Below, piece after piece: positions 33,901 to 46,057 of a stretch of 64,000 bases of DNA. The notes under the pieces are model-generated. The model did no database searches, had not been told where the DNA came from, and was given only the letters and a program-made list of their open reading frames with translations. The DNA is from Opisthorchis felineus (Eukaryota > Platyhelminthes > Trematoda > Opisthorchiida > Opisthorchiidae), in the NCBI GenBank assembly GCA_004794785.1, contig SJOL01001804.1, positions 233,423-297,422 on the forward strand, given 5' to 3'. Positions within the stretch are counted from its first letter, which is position 1; each line of letters starts with the position of its first letter. Made by a program: the position numbers and the translations under genes.

Positions 33901-36640
33901 CAGAATAGTTTCTTTCTAACCACATATAGTCAACAGCAAATATTATTGTTATTATTGGGAACCAACCGAGGTGGAAGCTGTTTGACATCATCCAGCAGAC
34001 AAACCTGTTCAAGTAGATTCAGAGTTTCTCATGCGAAAAACATGTTTTCTCACTTATATGTGAAATGGAATAAGCCAGCGTATTGTTAATGGTTAACCAC
34101 TCTAGAGGCGCCTCAGTTTTACGTCAGCGGACACCATCTCTTTCCAGTGCTTGTAGAGCAGACGAAAAAACGTTCGTGCGTGAGAAGATGGTCGGATTTT
34201 CGGTTTGCACTGTCTGAATGTGCGAACGGTGACATCTTCGCTTAAAACGTGTTAGGTTACCTTTCTCTACCTTTGATTGAATTACTTTTTATGCCCCTTT
34301 TATCATATCTTAGGCAAAAACGCATTCCCCAGTTTACCAACTTGTTTTCCGTTTGAAGAAATTACACTTAGGACCAGAGAAGTCTAGCCTCACAGTCATA
34401 AGGATAACATCCAAAGTAATCAGTGATATTTCTTCCTTCCGAGTTTCAAGTTTTCTGCAGTTTACCTCCTTCTTCCTCCATGCACTCCCTAGACATCGGG
34501 TGCGCCTAGGCACAAGACACACTTTTCCCCTGCCCATGTGTTATTCTTAAAGCCATCGTAAGATCTCTGGATAATCTGATGAACCACACAAGGCACACAA
34601 AACACAGTCAAAGGAGACGAAAAACACTGTTATGTGGAAACTAAGCTGCCAGCTAGTGGAACGTTTCATCTATTATGTTTTGCCATCATTTATTCTTACT
34701 AGTGAATTTGTCAAGAAGACGGATCTTTAGTGAATACTGACCATGCTGCAAACCAGTACGTATTGTCTAAGACGGGTTCTGTCAGATAGTCTCGCCGTAG
34801 CTTATTTGTGCTAGTAGTCATGAGAGTAACCAAAATACAATAAGTTCATAGGCTTGTGTGTCAATAGGTGGGCCCTGATCAAACACTGAATTTACGAGAG
34901 GTACAATACCCGGTTCCGGGACAACTGCGCCCGAATTGTACGTGGGCCAACTTAGATAAAGCCACTTAAGAATGAAAATTTTCCTAACGTGCTTAGGTTT
35001 GTATGAGCACACACATTTTCTTCACAAAATGCGTGAAAATCCTCCAGTCTACTGTGTGGTTTTGCAAGAACTGTAACGACCAAGACAACGTCATCCTTGC
35101 CATTTAAAAAAGCGTAATTTAGAGGTATGTGTTGACTTGCTGCAGCGCTTCAAAGCAGACAGTGTGGCTGCGCCATTCCGGAAAATGAGGTTCTGTTGGC
35201 ATTCGTGGTAGTTAGCCCTTGCTTTCAACCTCTTGATAGTCCATGCAAATTCAACTGCTCTATCCGTGCATCTGTCAGGGCGTGTTGTTTTCGCTTCCAT
35301 CTGGAGGTGACCGAATTTTTGGAGAGGCAGCAAGGGCCTAATTCAGCATATACCGAATGGCCTTCAGTAATTTATTTTAGATCACTGTTTGTTTAGCAAG
35401 TGCCTCCCACAATTTCTGCCTTCCTGTCGCACGTAGAAAAACTACCTGACAGGTCTCACTTTTTAGCGGTTTCACATATCCCTCTTCTGCTAGGTGACCC
35501 AGTGTCAAATGCAGTGTGTAGGACTATCCGTATTCGATCCATACACTTTGTGCGCACGAATGTCAGTAGGTGCCTCTTTATTCACTGGTCCCAAGATAGC
35601 TTGCGTATCGTCTTGGACCGTGGATGATCTAATTCATCCAAAAACCAGCAAACGCCTTAGTGCTTTTTTATCAGATGATTACTGCTTCATTCACTGCTTA
35701 GTTGCTGGCTTCCAAGCCGACTGAGATAATGCTAACAGTGATCGCACTGGAGGTAAAAAAAGCGCCCATCCAAACTGACAGACGTCCAATCCACCATTAA
35801 TCGTTTCAGCCGGTGGAGACAAAGCTAAGCAATTGTATCTGTGCTAGAAGGGAATTTCCATAAACATGCTTAATTGGTCAGTCACGTTACACCGTGTGTC
35901 CGACTCTTCTTCTCACCCCAATCGCATGCCATCAGTCAACAGCTGTCTTGAAAGTAAGTGTTACAAATTTGAAAGATGCGTTTTGAACCGGCACGCAGGA
36001 GAATACGTGACCTAACTAGCGTTCCGCTTACTGAGCCAAAGCAAACTTTTTTGTAATCTGTCGTGGGTTGACATAAATTTACGCAACAGAATGCGAGTGC
36101 GACATGGCTAATAATTGTTGTATTTTCAGGATCAGTAATTCTAAATTTTATGTGTACATCTGCTTGCATGATGCAGCCATACGCAAACGATAAAAAGAAA
36201 AACGCCTGGTTAGGGAAATGTAAAACGCCAGAATTCAACCATATAATTATCACTGTATTGTCACAAAATTTGGCGGACGCTTGCGGGCATAACCGACAGT
36301 AGTAGGAAAATAAACACATGAAATACTCACTGGCTGCAGAAGTGGGGAACTGATAGAGCAAAGATGTCTGAAGGATTATGGCGAGTGACTGCGAGTTCTC
36401 CTCTGCCATATATGTTGTGGGATGATGGTGGCCAACCGTGCATCACAATTAATGGTGGTAGTGGAAACCGGTACCCACTGACTGAGCCCTTAGCACTAGT
36501 GTGTATGCACTCTGGACGGGTAAAAATTGCGGCTTATGTTTTCGCCATCATAGGGAAGAGAATTTGATTCACGAAGGATTTTGCGCCATGTTTTGTGGTG
36601 TCCTGATTCGTGTTTTGTTTCACATAATTTGAGGAGAGCT
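27991..36640. other. Long stretch without firm features
   Basis: There are many short open frames, the longest being minus-strand 29086-29472 (128 codons) and 35936-36409 (157 codons). I recognise neither, and their content looks unselected. A tRNA-A-box-like piece is at 30895-30960. A cluster of plus-strand open frames at 32161-32940 might include unrecognised coding sequence, but the splice sites are poor. Confidence 0.45.
30895..30965 (-). repeat. Possible tRNA-like SINE head
   Basis: Minus-strand TAGCGCTCAGCGGTTAGG resembles a pol III A box, and the plus-strand GATGGCTCAGCTGG resembles one in the opposite direction. No convincing B box follows, so this is weak. Confidence 0.25.
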
Positions 36641-36655
36641 ATATATCCCGTTTTT

Positions 36656-36766
36656 GGTTGTTGGTCTGATCACCGAGCTTGGCAGTTGGATTGAAAACGT
36701 TTCATCACCAATCGAGCTGACATCGTCAGTGTGGGGTTGAGTAGGTTGAGTTGACCCACTCAACCC
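36656..36766 (-). repeat. Foldback repeat (family A), first arm, running into an assembly gap
   Basis: Bases 36656-36742 match the arm of the 45.7-46.06 kb inverted repeat (GGTTGTTGGTCTG, GAGCTTGGCAGTTGGATTG, AACGTTTCATCACCAATCGA, CATCGTCAGTG, GGGTTGAG). After a short spacer, ACCCACTCAACCC (36754-36766) is the beginning of the second, inverted arm, and the sequence then becomes N. Read on the minus strand the arm has CTGACGATGTCA ... TTGGTGATGAAACG, a hammerhead-like core and stem. Confidence 0.7.
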
Positions 36767-36871
36767 NNNNNNNNNNNNNNNNNNNNNNNNNNNNNNNNNN
36801 NNNNNNNNNNNNNNNNNNNNNNNNNNNNNNNNNNNNNNNNNNNNNNNNNNNNNNNNNNNNNNNNNNNNNNN
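36767..36871. other. Assembly gap (105 N)
   Basis: A run of 105 undetermined bases between a foldback half and a TA repeat. The missing sequence probably includes the second arm of the palindrome. Confidence 0.95.
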
Positions 36872-36890
36872 TATATATATATATATATAT
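36872..36890. repeat. (TA)n microsatellite
   Basis: A run of alternating T and A abuts the gap. Its true length is unknown because the left end is undetermined. Confidence 0.9.
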
Positions 36891-39800
36891 CATTGGCAAA
36901 CGCTATGGCAATGAACAAGCTTGTCATGCAGAAGAGTTGAACATTTCGCACGTCAACGTCTCTTTGAATGCGATCGGGTCTCTAGGTGTAGTTGCAACGA
37001 ATATTTTGAATCCGTTTTCCGACGTCCTTGTAACCTGTGCACAAAGACTCGTGACGTACGGTGGCCTCATAAAACGTATGATTCTTTGGAACTACTTCCG
37101 ATACAGTATTTGCTGAGCGCTTGATAAGAAGAAGTTGTGTGGATATTTTGATTAGGCGGGATTAGTTTAGCGGAAATCCGTAACTTCCCACTACTGTGTT
37201 AGATAATGCTTCTTAGATATCAAGGAAATAATTACAAGGCCAATTGTGTCCCCTCAGCAACACACCCTACTTTTTAGCTGTGCTGTTATTATATAAACCA
37301 GATTGCTATACAACTAATTTGTAGATTACTCTCTCTGGTTTCAACCAATAGCTTCCTAGAAACAATTATTTCGGTCACCATGAGTGTTTGGTAATGTAGT
37401 AGGACAGTAAGCACGGGGGTCATAGTGAATCTGTCAGAGTAAATATCCATATATTTAATTTTGGAACCATTCAGCAGATCACCGCAAACCCTTCAGGATA
37501 TCAAAGGGATCTAAATAGCAGGGTATACACTAGGTTGTCTTATCCGGGATGTGTATCGGCACCCCTGTAAAGTAATTTCTTCCGGTCGATCAGGCCGACT
37601 GTGGCTCTTCAGAAGCAAAGCCTAGGGTGATTTTTTGCCGCTTCAAAAAAAACGAAAGGAATAGCAGAGACGGTATTCTTAGATTCACTTTTCAACAGAC
37701 GCCCAAGTTTAATAAGTTGCTTAACGTGTTATCCTGCAGCGCAACCGTATCTGACTGATTCCAACGCCGGGCGCTGAAGAATGATTTTTGTATGTGTGCG
37801 CACACGACACACCTTGCAGTTAGGGGTGGATTTAGCCGTTCGGCTTTTCCACACAAAGACTAAAATCAGCTCATGAGCGTTTCGCCTAGACATCCAAAAA
37901 CAACAAATTAACAGGCCGGCTGTCTTGAAAACGCACTAGTCCATTTACAATGACCAGCAATTATTGCCATTTCAGACAACCGCTCTTGGTTAAAAAGCGT
38001 CAGCCGAACAGTTGTTTACAAAATATGCGCTTTTGGTGTTCACCCAAGTCATTCATCTTGTCTGAATACCAGAATATCGCCAACTGTCCTCGGGTTGAAA
38101 TATCCTCTACTCAAAAAAACGGGATTCGCGACCCTGGCCAGGTTGTCCGTAAAAATGAAAGCACTGGACAACGAAAAAAATTTGTGGACAATGTTTTCCC
38201 AGCCCAGCCATTGATTGCCCATTCTTTCGGCCTTCAAAGCAATCAGTCGCGTCTGTCATTCGGTATAAAACTTAGAAACGCACAGAATAGGTTTTGCGTG
38301 GACCGACAGTCTGCTTATGCATAGGTAAAAATATACAGGCTTCCATCATCCTTGTTCCGACTGCGTATAAATTATTATTCTTTTTTCAAAGTAATTTGGT
38401 CCATAGTCGCGTGTTTACCACAAGAACAAATTGTTGTGTAGCTATTTTGCTCACTACGCTGGATGACTGCAAAGTACAGCCCAGCCCTCCTAATATTGGA
38501 AATTGGCTTACTGCTGATAACTTAAGAAAAAAGAGCTAACTTTCTCCTCTCACAAGATTTCGGAATGCGCGCCTTTTTTCAAATTTTTGCATACATACAG
38601 TAAACCATTCAAACATACACTGTCAATTGCACATTGATTTGGTTTTGACAGGGGACTCAACTTATATCTGTCCAATATGGGTTCCAATGTTGACGAAAAC
38701 CCGAAAAATGTGCCGTACTGATGAACACTGAGAAGGACAAATACGTCGTGGGCTGTCGAACAGTATGCAGCAATCTTAAGTGCATTGTGCAATATCTATG
38801 TTATTTCATTTTGCCAGATGAAGTGATGAAGCAGATGATGAAATTATAGCCTCAGGCGCAGGAGAAATGACTTCACTTACAAAGAGAATATATCTAACGG
38901 TAGAAAAGCCAATCACATATGGTTCAGTGACTGGTTATCACCACGTAAAACGGAGCACCGGAATGAGATTAAACTATTTCCTTCCCGACCGTAGTACACA
39001 TATGAAACTTGCATAAGACTACGGAGGCCAGTAGAACTAAAAAGCAACATATTATAGTAAAATCACATTGATACGCTGAACCACCCCTTCGTGATATGGA
39101 ATAGGTAGCCCGGATATCAGTTTGGGTGAGCCAAGAATTCAGCAACTCTAGACCACACTTTTTGGTTTCAAAGTACCGATTGCATTCGACATCAAACAAT
39201 GCTATCCTTCTTTTGCTTCTACACCAGTTCTAATCAGCACATTACAGAGACTCCTGGGGTTTCGCATATATGAACTCCGACAAGTATTGCAAATCGAGAG
39301 CTGGCCTAACAGTCAACCACTGGATTTACGTCCATGAGTGTCTGCACAAACTTGGATGCCCAACTGGTCTGTTCAGATTGTTGCCACTGGTTTCTGACAA
39401 AGATACAACACCGCTGGCCGGCGCACCCTATTCAGCATAAAGCAGACAGGTTAGGCCACGTGGAGACTTTAAGTGTTGGTTCCAACAAGAGTCGGTAACT
39501 CTTGCGCCAGGCTGATGGTTTATATCAGTCTTGTGATAAACGAACTGCGTTGTTCAAGAGACCGGAACAATACTTTCCTGGTCGACCGGGTATCAGTATA
39601 AGTCCAGGTTAATTTGCTTGACTGGCAGGCACATCAAGAAGAAACGTCGTCTACTGGCCCCGACCAAGCCATAGGTCAAATAGCTCCTAATTCACCCTAC
39701 TCTGAAGAATATACCACCTGGGACAAAAAACCATGGATTGAACAGTGCTACACTTGCAATGCATCGCTTACATCTCGCTCGCTATTTTGACCTTCTGGTT

Positions 39801-40900
39801 CTTGGCTGAAGGTTGTAATCAGGCATCATGACACTGGAGCAATTCTTGCCACGCCTGGACCTCCCTGCATCCAAGACATTTCCACATCCGTGGAGAATTA
39901 CCTGTCGACGCCGTCTTCAGCAAGCTGAACGCTTGCTGTCTAACCGAATGCAGATGCGTCGAGCCAAATACAAGCTATCCAGAACGTATACAAACAAATG
40001 CGGAAAGAAGCAGCGTCTTCTGAACTCAATGGGTAGTGGCAGGAATTACACAAGGGAAACTGTGACCTACCTTCGGGTGCCACACAGTAATGAATACAGA
40101 AGCTCTCTACTCTAAAATACGTGGATAGCCAAACAAGTCACGCAGTGCCGCTGTTGGATCGGGGTTCACTCGAAAGAGCTAAACGCGTTATCCGTTTACT
40201 GGGCCACAAGCCCTCAGGCTTAGTCATGCTCAGGCCCAGAAAGCTTCGACGGTTTGATTCCAAAGCTCTTTGGCTATTTCAACTTGTGATTATCAGGGAG
40301 TTACGTCGTCCCCGTGTTACGCGAGCTCCAGTGCTCCCTATTCCGAATTCACCGTACCAACTGAGACTAACTTCCATGTCACCCATTCATATTCGATGCC
40401 TTTATGAAGTGCATGCTGATCTCTGGAGCCACCGATTTCAGCTGCTTTCAATCAGATTTGTTCTTCTACATTGAGAGGGTTGTTTACAAACCACTTCACT
40501 ACTACATCGTTCGCTTTCCCATTCTTCAGTGATTGCTTTTAACGTAAGTTTGGCGTTGGCTAACCTCTATCATTCGACGGTTAACTTCCGCAAAATAGTC
40601 AGGCTGGAGTTCCACTTTCCCTAATATTGTCTATCATGGCGATAGATAAGTTTGCAGACGTCGGGATGTCGCAACTAGGTTACCACTTGCAGGAAAACTA
40701 AGTAGATAACTTGGCTTTGCTGAATTCTGAGTTGTCTGTGCAGAAAGTCAGGCTGAACTTAAGAGGGAACACAAAGCCGCTGAGGACGTGTAGGGAAGGT
40801 TTAGTACGACAGTCAGCGCCCCTTTTATTTTAATGGAAAAAGGGTTTGCAACCACCGAAAATAGCTACTAAAATTGTCCGGTGATTTGATGCCTGTCTCA
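36891..40900. other. Stretch without firm features
   Basis: Contains one copy of the 60-bp dispersed repeat at 38621-38665. An open plus-strand frame at 37975-38324 follows an acceptor-like ATTTCAG and ends TAG|GTAAAA. It is not recognised. Adjacent plus-strand frames at 39828-40474 are arginine-rich and comparatively GC-rich, but I could not match them to any element. Confidence 0.4.
38621..38665 (-). repeat. Dispersed 60-bp repeat, copy 4
   Basis: Minus-strand GAGTCCCCTGTCAAAACCAA followed by ATCAATGTGCAATTGACA aligns with the core of the other copies. Confidence 0.55.
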
Positions 40901-42890
40901 TTGAAGCTACATCAACGGATGGAGGTCATGGAGAACTATCTGAACTCGAGATCGGCATATTGACTCATGCTCGGCCAAGCTCCCCGGAGTACCCCAAAAA
41001 GGTTGTGGACAACCAAAGAGTTTGGCGTGTAATCTGTAGTTCTTTTGGTGCACGCATGATGCTTCGTGTGCTTGTCATAATCAAATCGCCAGGCAACTTG
41101 GAAAATATCTCCGCCGTCCGGAATACACCCCATCATTCGACTAGCGAAATTTAATGCCTCTTCAGGCTGCGGAAAAAATACCGAAAGTTTTATAGGAGAT
41201 TTGGCTACATCTACATACTACTCGCAACCACGGACAAGTTTTTCAAAGCTCAAATCAAAAGAGAGGTAATAGGCACAACTTCGATCTTTCACTCCGATAA
41301 TTCCACAATCTCCTTCGCAAAACTGTTCAAATGTCACACTGAAATTTTTGTGGCAGTTACAACTCGGCACCCCAAAATCAAGCACTCATCCAGAAATTTT
41401 AAATCATCCCTGTGAAGAAGCAACTGCTGACATTCACCCTTTACCGCCATAGGCCATACAATTCGGCAGTATTGAATGACCTCCTACAGCAGAATCAATC
41501 GTGGTCTGTATAGCAATTGCTACAACCGACATATGAAGACAGTGGTCGGATCCGAATAAAAACTTGTTTGGATTTCAGTCGGGATAAACCTGATGCAATT
41601 ATCCTATATTCGTCTTCATGGTTGAAATAGCATTGGAAAATTAAGCGTAAAAGTGCATTGGCATGTCGAAATGGTGAGGTTGGTTTGTAAGTTGAACTAA
41701 ATTTGTAACACTAGCCCAGTGTAGGTGGCTTTTGGCAATATGGCTCTTGGGACCTGCAAAGAATAAAATGTTGACGATGTGGAATTTCTTAAGGGCAAAA
41801 ATGCAACTAAACGTTTCTTTTTCAAGTTGGCTACATTTTTCTGTCAGAAAGGGGTAGCGAGGCTCACTACAATCTCTTTCCAACCACTTAGAAGCTGATG
41901 CAACAGGACCACACCATCCAGTATACCGAAAAATTGGCTACTATGATGATCAGAAGCACAAGGTTGTAACGGGTGAACAGAGAACCAGATGTGAGTACAT
42001 ATCTGATGTAAGAAAAGATTGCTTTATGCGCATATGACCCGTTCAACTCACAGAAAAATTGTCCGTCCACAAAGGGAAGCAGACGGGCCGAAATTTTAAT
42101 GAACCGTTGCAGTTTGATGGTTTGAGCTAGACGATAACATCTCTCTATAGGGATGAGTGACGTTGTTGACTTTTTTGTGAGGAAATACTTCCATCACTTG
42201 CTGGGGATTTCCGAAAGCAGGTCCAGAGATAACACCATAAACCTCATTTCAAACTGTATTCTCCGACTATCGACGGCGTTAACTGCTACGGACACTAATC
42301 GGCGTATCTCGAACAAACCAAATGGACTGAGAAGCTCCTCTTGCCAAGAAAATAAGTTTTCGTTTATGATTCGACTACTTCAATACATCTAGCCAGTATG
42401 TAGTCACAGCCCCTCCGAATTAGCGTCCGTGATTAACTGAGGTATCAAATTCTTCAATGCTTACAACGGCTTGCACCATGTCTATTCACCTGAGCGAACA
42501 GACAATCGATACTCAAGCTATTGTCACTAGTGACGACTATCACCTGAAAAGTAACTCAACTATCCATAGTTTCATCAGGTGTATGAGTGCCTATGAAACG
42601 GTTGGTGCTCTTAAAGATGCCGTTCAAAATCTACACAATGGTCCATCTGGAAAACACCCTTCATAAAGATCCCAAACTATGCATCAGTAATAAATCTATC
42701 GAGTGGGCAGAATTTGATCTTTCAGGATCTGCATGGTTTTCGTATCCATTACCTTCTGTCAAGGTAATGGTAGCAAGCTTATCATGCAGCATTTTATCTA
42801 TTTGAAGCCCAGGGTTGGTGCATGCTGAATGGTACTGTGGTGCATACCTAACGGTCTGGATGGCCCCCGAACTTATTGTTACAGGCAACT
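40900..42890 (-). pseudogene. Decayed Gypsy (Ty3-type) LTR retrotransposon pol region
   Basis: Colinear minus-strand blocks in several frames match the Gypsy pol order. At 42661-42888, a reverse transcriptase C-terminal piece (KMLHDKLATITLTEGNGY, then AHSIDLLLMHSLG where YLGHxIDxxGL is usual). At 41888-42070, the connection/RNase H start (YVLTSGSLFTRYNLVLLIII). At 41641-41883, RNase H CSQLEKETFSCIFALKKFH, matching YSQLEKEALAIVFAVKKFH of the family. At about 41350-41480, the pre-integrase segment (LHRDDLKFLDECLILGCRVV, family xLSxxDGCLLxGxRVViP). At 40936-41136, part of the integrase core with a D...K...TTxxT spacing (RFDYDKHTKHH, RTTDYTP, LFGVLRGAWP). Many stops and frameshifts separate the blocks. 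No LTRs, gag or protease were recognised. A dead copy. Confidence 0.7.
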
Positions 42891-44509
42891 GATGATTTGT
42901 ACCGTATTCACACGTAGCTTATGCACCCAGCCTACCTGTGTTATGCTAGCTAAACTACGTCAGACCGAGCACATCTAATACATGCAAGAGAAAACGGTTA
43001 CAATCTGTATCAAAGGAAACAAAATTCACACGGTCACAGGTGGTCAAACGATGGTCTTAGAAATCAGCAGTCCACACGAACTATGGGTACTGGATACGGA
43101 ATGCATTCAAGCGATCAGCTTGCTCAAAAACATCACATTTCGTCCAAAGTCCGTTGTCTATGTAGTTTTCCACTTCTCTTCTTCTACAATATGTACTTCT
43201 GACGATCAGGCAGAAAGACGTCAGCCATCCGTCCAATTGTGACATCATCATTCTGCAACCTGGTGTGGCCTTGCGATGAATTTATTATTACAATGCTAGT
43301 TAGCTGAACGACATTAATAATGAAAACGCACAGTACTTATCTAATCCGCAGTGCCAACAGCAATAACATCAATTACTCTCTTCGGGCTATTCGACCGAGG
43401 TCAACCATGCACCCCCAGTGTCCCGGTTTTTTTCCGCCGTTTCCAAGGACATGGACGGACAATGTTGCGAACACAGATTAAGAAGATATCGACGCAGCAG
43501 CTGAATGGTCTGTTTCTGGCTTCACAATATAGGCGTAATCGCTTGACCCTGTGAATACGTGCTTCTTTAATTTGCTCTGCTTGGGAGAGCAGCCTAGTAC
43601 ACTAGTTCACATCCGACGCTTGAATACTATTCAGACACGTTGGGATATTGCGCGTCGAAGGCTGCAAACGTACTATCTTCCCTACTCTCATGCAAGCATC
43701 ACGTGACTCCAAAATCAGGAATGTTTACGTTCAAGTTCTCTCAGAAATGAAAAACTATAGGCTGCGCTTGGTGGTGATCATTTAAAAGTATTGGAAAAGA
43801 GGCATGTCGCCCGTTCCTTTCCCTGAATTGTGCTTAGCGATATCTCACTAACGAAGTGTGGAAAAGGTTGCCTTTTGGCGCTGATTAGATTTCAAATTCC
43901 GGTGAATGTGGTATGATCGAAAACCGCTGCTAGGATTTTCTCACAGTACCTGCTTTAATCAACAGGAACACGGGGGAGATATGCTTCGCCAAAAAGGAAT
44001 ATCCCGCTGACTACGGGTCCTGATGCTGTTCCGAAATGTTATTACATTTCTTATCATTTTCGTTTTCTCAAGCCGATGTGAGGCCTGTGAATGAGTGATT
44101 TTGAATATGACCGTGAAAGATGACGTTGGCTGGTTCACTTAGTCATCATCTCAATCCAGAAATGAATGGGCATTTGCAAGCAGTAATGTACACGTGATTA
44201 AGGTGGTACTGAGGTCAGATATCGTGCTGCTTCACTGTAATGGAGTCGAATGTGCCATGACAAAGTTCTTTAACATCGGACATAAAACACTGAGGACTAT
44301 TAAAACGGTTTTTCGAACGGTTGTTTTGAGTCAAACACCAGCTAGCAATTACATGAATGGATGTGAGTAGGAGGAGACACAAGAAAGTGTGAAAATGTCT
44401 TCAAAGGCTGTTCAAAAGCAAGTTATATTACACCGGTTGATCGGAACCGGTCGGGGAGGAACGATTGGTTGTCTAAGGCAACCTCAATACTTTCAGGTGA
44501 CCTTTTCGA
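42891..44509. other. Stretch without firm features between two retroelement relics
   Basis: It may contain the rest of the decayed Gypsy reverse transcriptase on the minus strand, but I could not identify its motifs. The plus-strand frames at 42982-43242 and 43351-43554 are not recognised. Confidence 0.35.
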
Positions 44510-45650
44510 TGAAACCGGGAGAGCTGAGGTAACTAACAGCGCTCGCTTTCACCCTTGCAAGTGCATTTTGACGGGTGACCTTGCAGTGGTTGCACGGCAC
44601 TCAATAAATCACGCTGAACGGTCTGGCTTGTTCATATTCTGATTTATACTGGTAAAATAAGCCACGATCACGCTTGTCGTATGTTCGGTTTTGCTGAATT
44701 CATTATATACTGGCGTATGCGATACTCTGGGGCAGCCACCGAGTCGAAGAACCCATGTAGTTAGCGCCATATTCGCAAACGGAGGGACAGATCCCAAAAG
44801 CAAAGTCGTGGACCGGTGCCTGAGCCTTGATTTTGGTTCTTAGCAAGTAGTCACCAGTGAATTTGGCCGTAGGTTGCGGGGCATAAACCGTTCTTCAAGG
44901 AAAGGTTCAGTTTCCGTGCGACCTTTCCAGAATTTCTATCGCCTCTGAAAGGTAACTTGAGGTAGACAATTTTGGGACTGAGAGAATTCTCCTCCTTGGT
45001 TACGCACTAGTCTGTCTTATACGTTTTGGCATGAATTTGTCCGGATACGCGTTTTCTTTCAGAACCCTAGAAGCAGAATTCATTTTGTCCTCAGGTGTGC
45101 CGCGCGTGCAAATCATATGGGCCCTGTTTGTCAGACACTTAGATTGGTATCGCCTATTTTGTATATTAACAGAGCTGTGTACGTTTGTGTACTGACACAG
45201 ATACATCGGCTTTCCGTGTACCCGTCTCCAGAGAGAATCATCTGGTCTCCGAGTTAAAGTAACGTCAACTAATGACAACAAAAAAACTGTCATTGGATTT
45301 ATACTCTGCAGTATATTGTATTTCTCAGTTGGCCGAATCAAAAGAACGATTTAATGAGTCAGTCACGATCACGTGAATTTCTCGCTTTCAGCCTATACGG
45401 TTGTTCACGTCTTAAAACCATAATGTTAAGTCTAAGCACAAAAGTTCACAGATGAAAAGACAAGCGGAAATTGAAACTGGAGAGAACCCACTGCTTGGTG
45501 TGTGATATGAAACCGGATGACAGATCGCCAGACAAATGTTCTGCTCTCACGTACCGACTGAACTTTGACCAAAGTTCCATCAGTGATTTGACCATAGTGA
45601 AGCAAAACCTCACTAGAGCTATCGAAGAGGCCACGTCGCCACTTCAAAGC
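44510..45650 (-). pseudogene. Decayed Penelope-like retroelement (reverse transcriptase plus GIY-YIG endonuclease)
   Basis: Four colinear minus-strand blocks fit a Penelope-like protein. At about 45440-45640, the area of the catalytic site (ELWSKFSRYVRAEHL where WxRYVDDTF is usual), too decayed to be certain. At 45000-45341, the RT end: LSLVDVTLTRRPDDSLWRRV and HGKPMYLCQYTN, with RYQSKCLTNRAHMICTRGT and KENAYPDKFMPKRI. At about 44850-44980, the connector KIVYLKLPFRGDRNSGKVAR. At about 44690-44790, the GIY-YIG-like segment VCEYGANYMGSSTRWL, followed to 44510 by RPFSVIY-VP and QNALARVKASAV, the usual element end. The protein would copy element RNA at a nicked site, but frameshifts and stops between the blocks, and the loss of the RT active-site aspartates, make this copy dead. 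The neighbouring 45.74-46.06 kb inverted repeat resembles Penelope terminal repeats. Confidence 0.8.
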
Positions 45651-45740
45651 CTAACATACTGTCTGATATTTCATTTGACCACCCTGCATACAGTTGTCTT
45701 GGCAATGTTTTGGAATATAGGTAGCTCGGGTGCGCTGTTT

Positions 45741-45861
45741 GGTTGTTGGTCTGTTCGCCGAGCTTGGCAGTTGGATTGCAAACGTTTCATCACCAATCGA
45801 GGTGACATCGTCAGTGCGGGGTTGAGTGGGTGAATTCCTCCTCTTCTGCCTGTGCTTATAT
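45741..45861 (-). repeat. Foldback repeat (family A), left arm of a near-perfect 121-bp inverted repeat
   Basis: It is the reverse complement of 45937-46057 with a single visible mismatch over 121 bases (one G/A change in the GGGTTGAG block) and a 75-base spacer. On the minus strand it reads CTGACGA, a stem TGTCACC ... GGTGAT, then GAAACG, which are the conserved boxes of a hammerhead ribozyme (CUGANGA, stem II, GAAA). The end TGTGCTTATA is tandemly duplicated at the inner edge (45851-45870). Confidence 0.85.
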
Positions 45862-45936
45862 GTGCTTATATTCACAGGGGACCAATCAAACTACGCGAAG
45901 ACCGCCTTCAGAGCTACCAGATGCTGTTTAGAAGCC

Positions 45937-46057
45937 ATATAAGCACAGGCAGAAGAGGAGGAATTCACCCACTCAACTCCGCACTGACGATGTCACCTCG
46001 ATTGGTGATGAAACGTTTGCAATCCAACTGCCAAGCTCGGCGAACAGACCAACAACC
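45937..46057 (+). repeat. Foldback repeat (family A), right arm
   Basis: The same sequence as the left arm in the opposite direction. CTGACGA is at about 45984-45990, the stem II arms TCACC and GGTGA surround TCGATT, and GAAACG follows at about 46010. The two hammerhead-like cores therefore diverge from the 75-base centre. Confidence 0.85.

Noticed and set aside
35936..36409. 157-codon minus-strand open frame
   Set aside because: Composition is Cys/Leu/Ile-rich without domain character, no recognised motif and no paired splice sites. This length is expected by chance in 64 kb.
36891..37124. Plus-strand frames just right of the gap
   Set aside because: The longer one runs through the N gap and the TA repeat, so its length is artificial. 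The remainder is not recognised.
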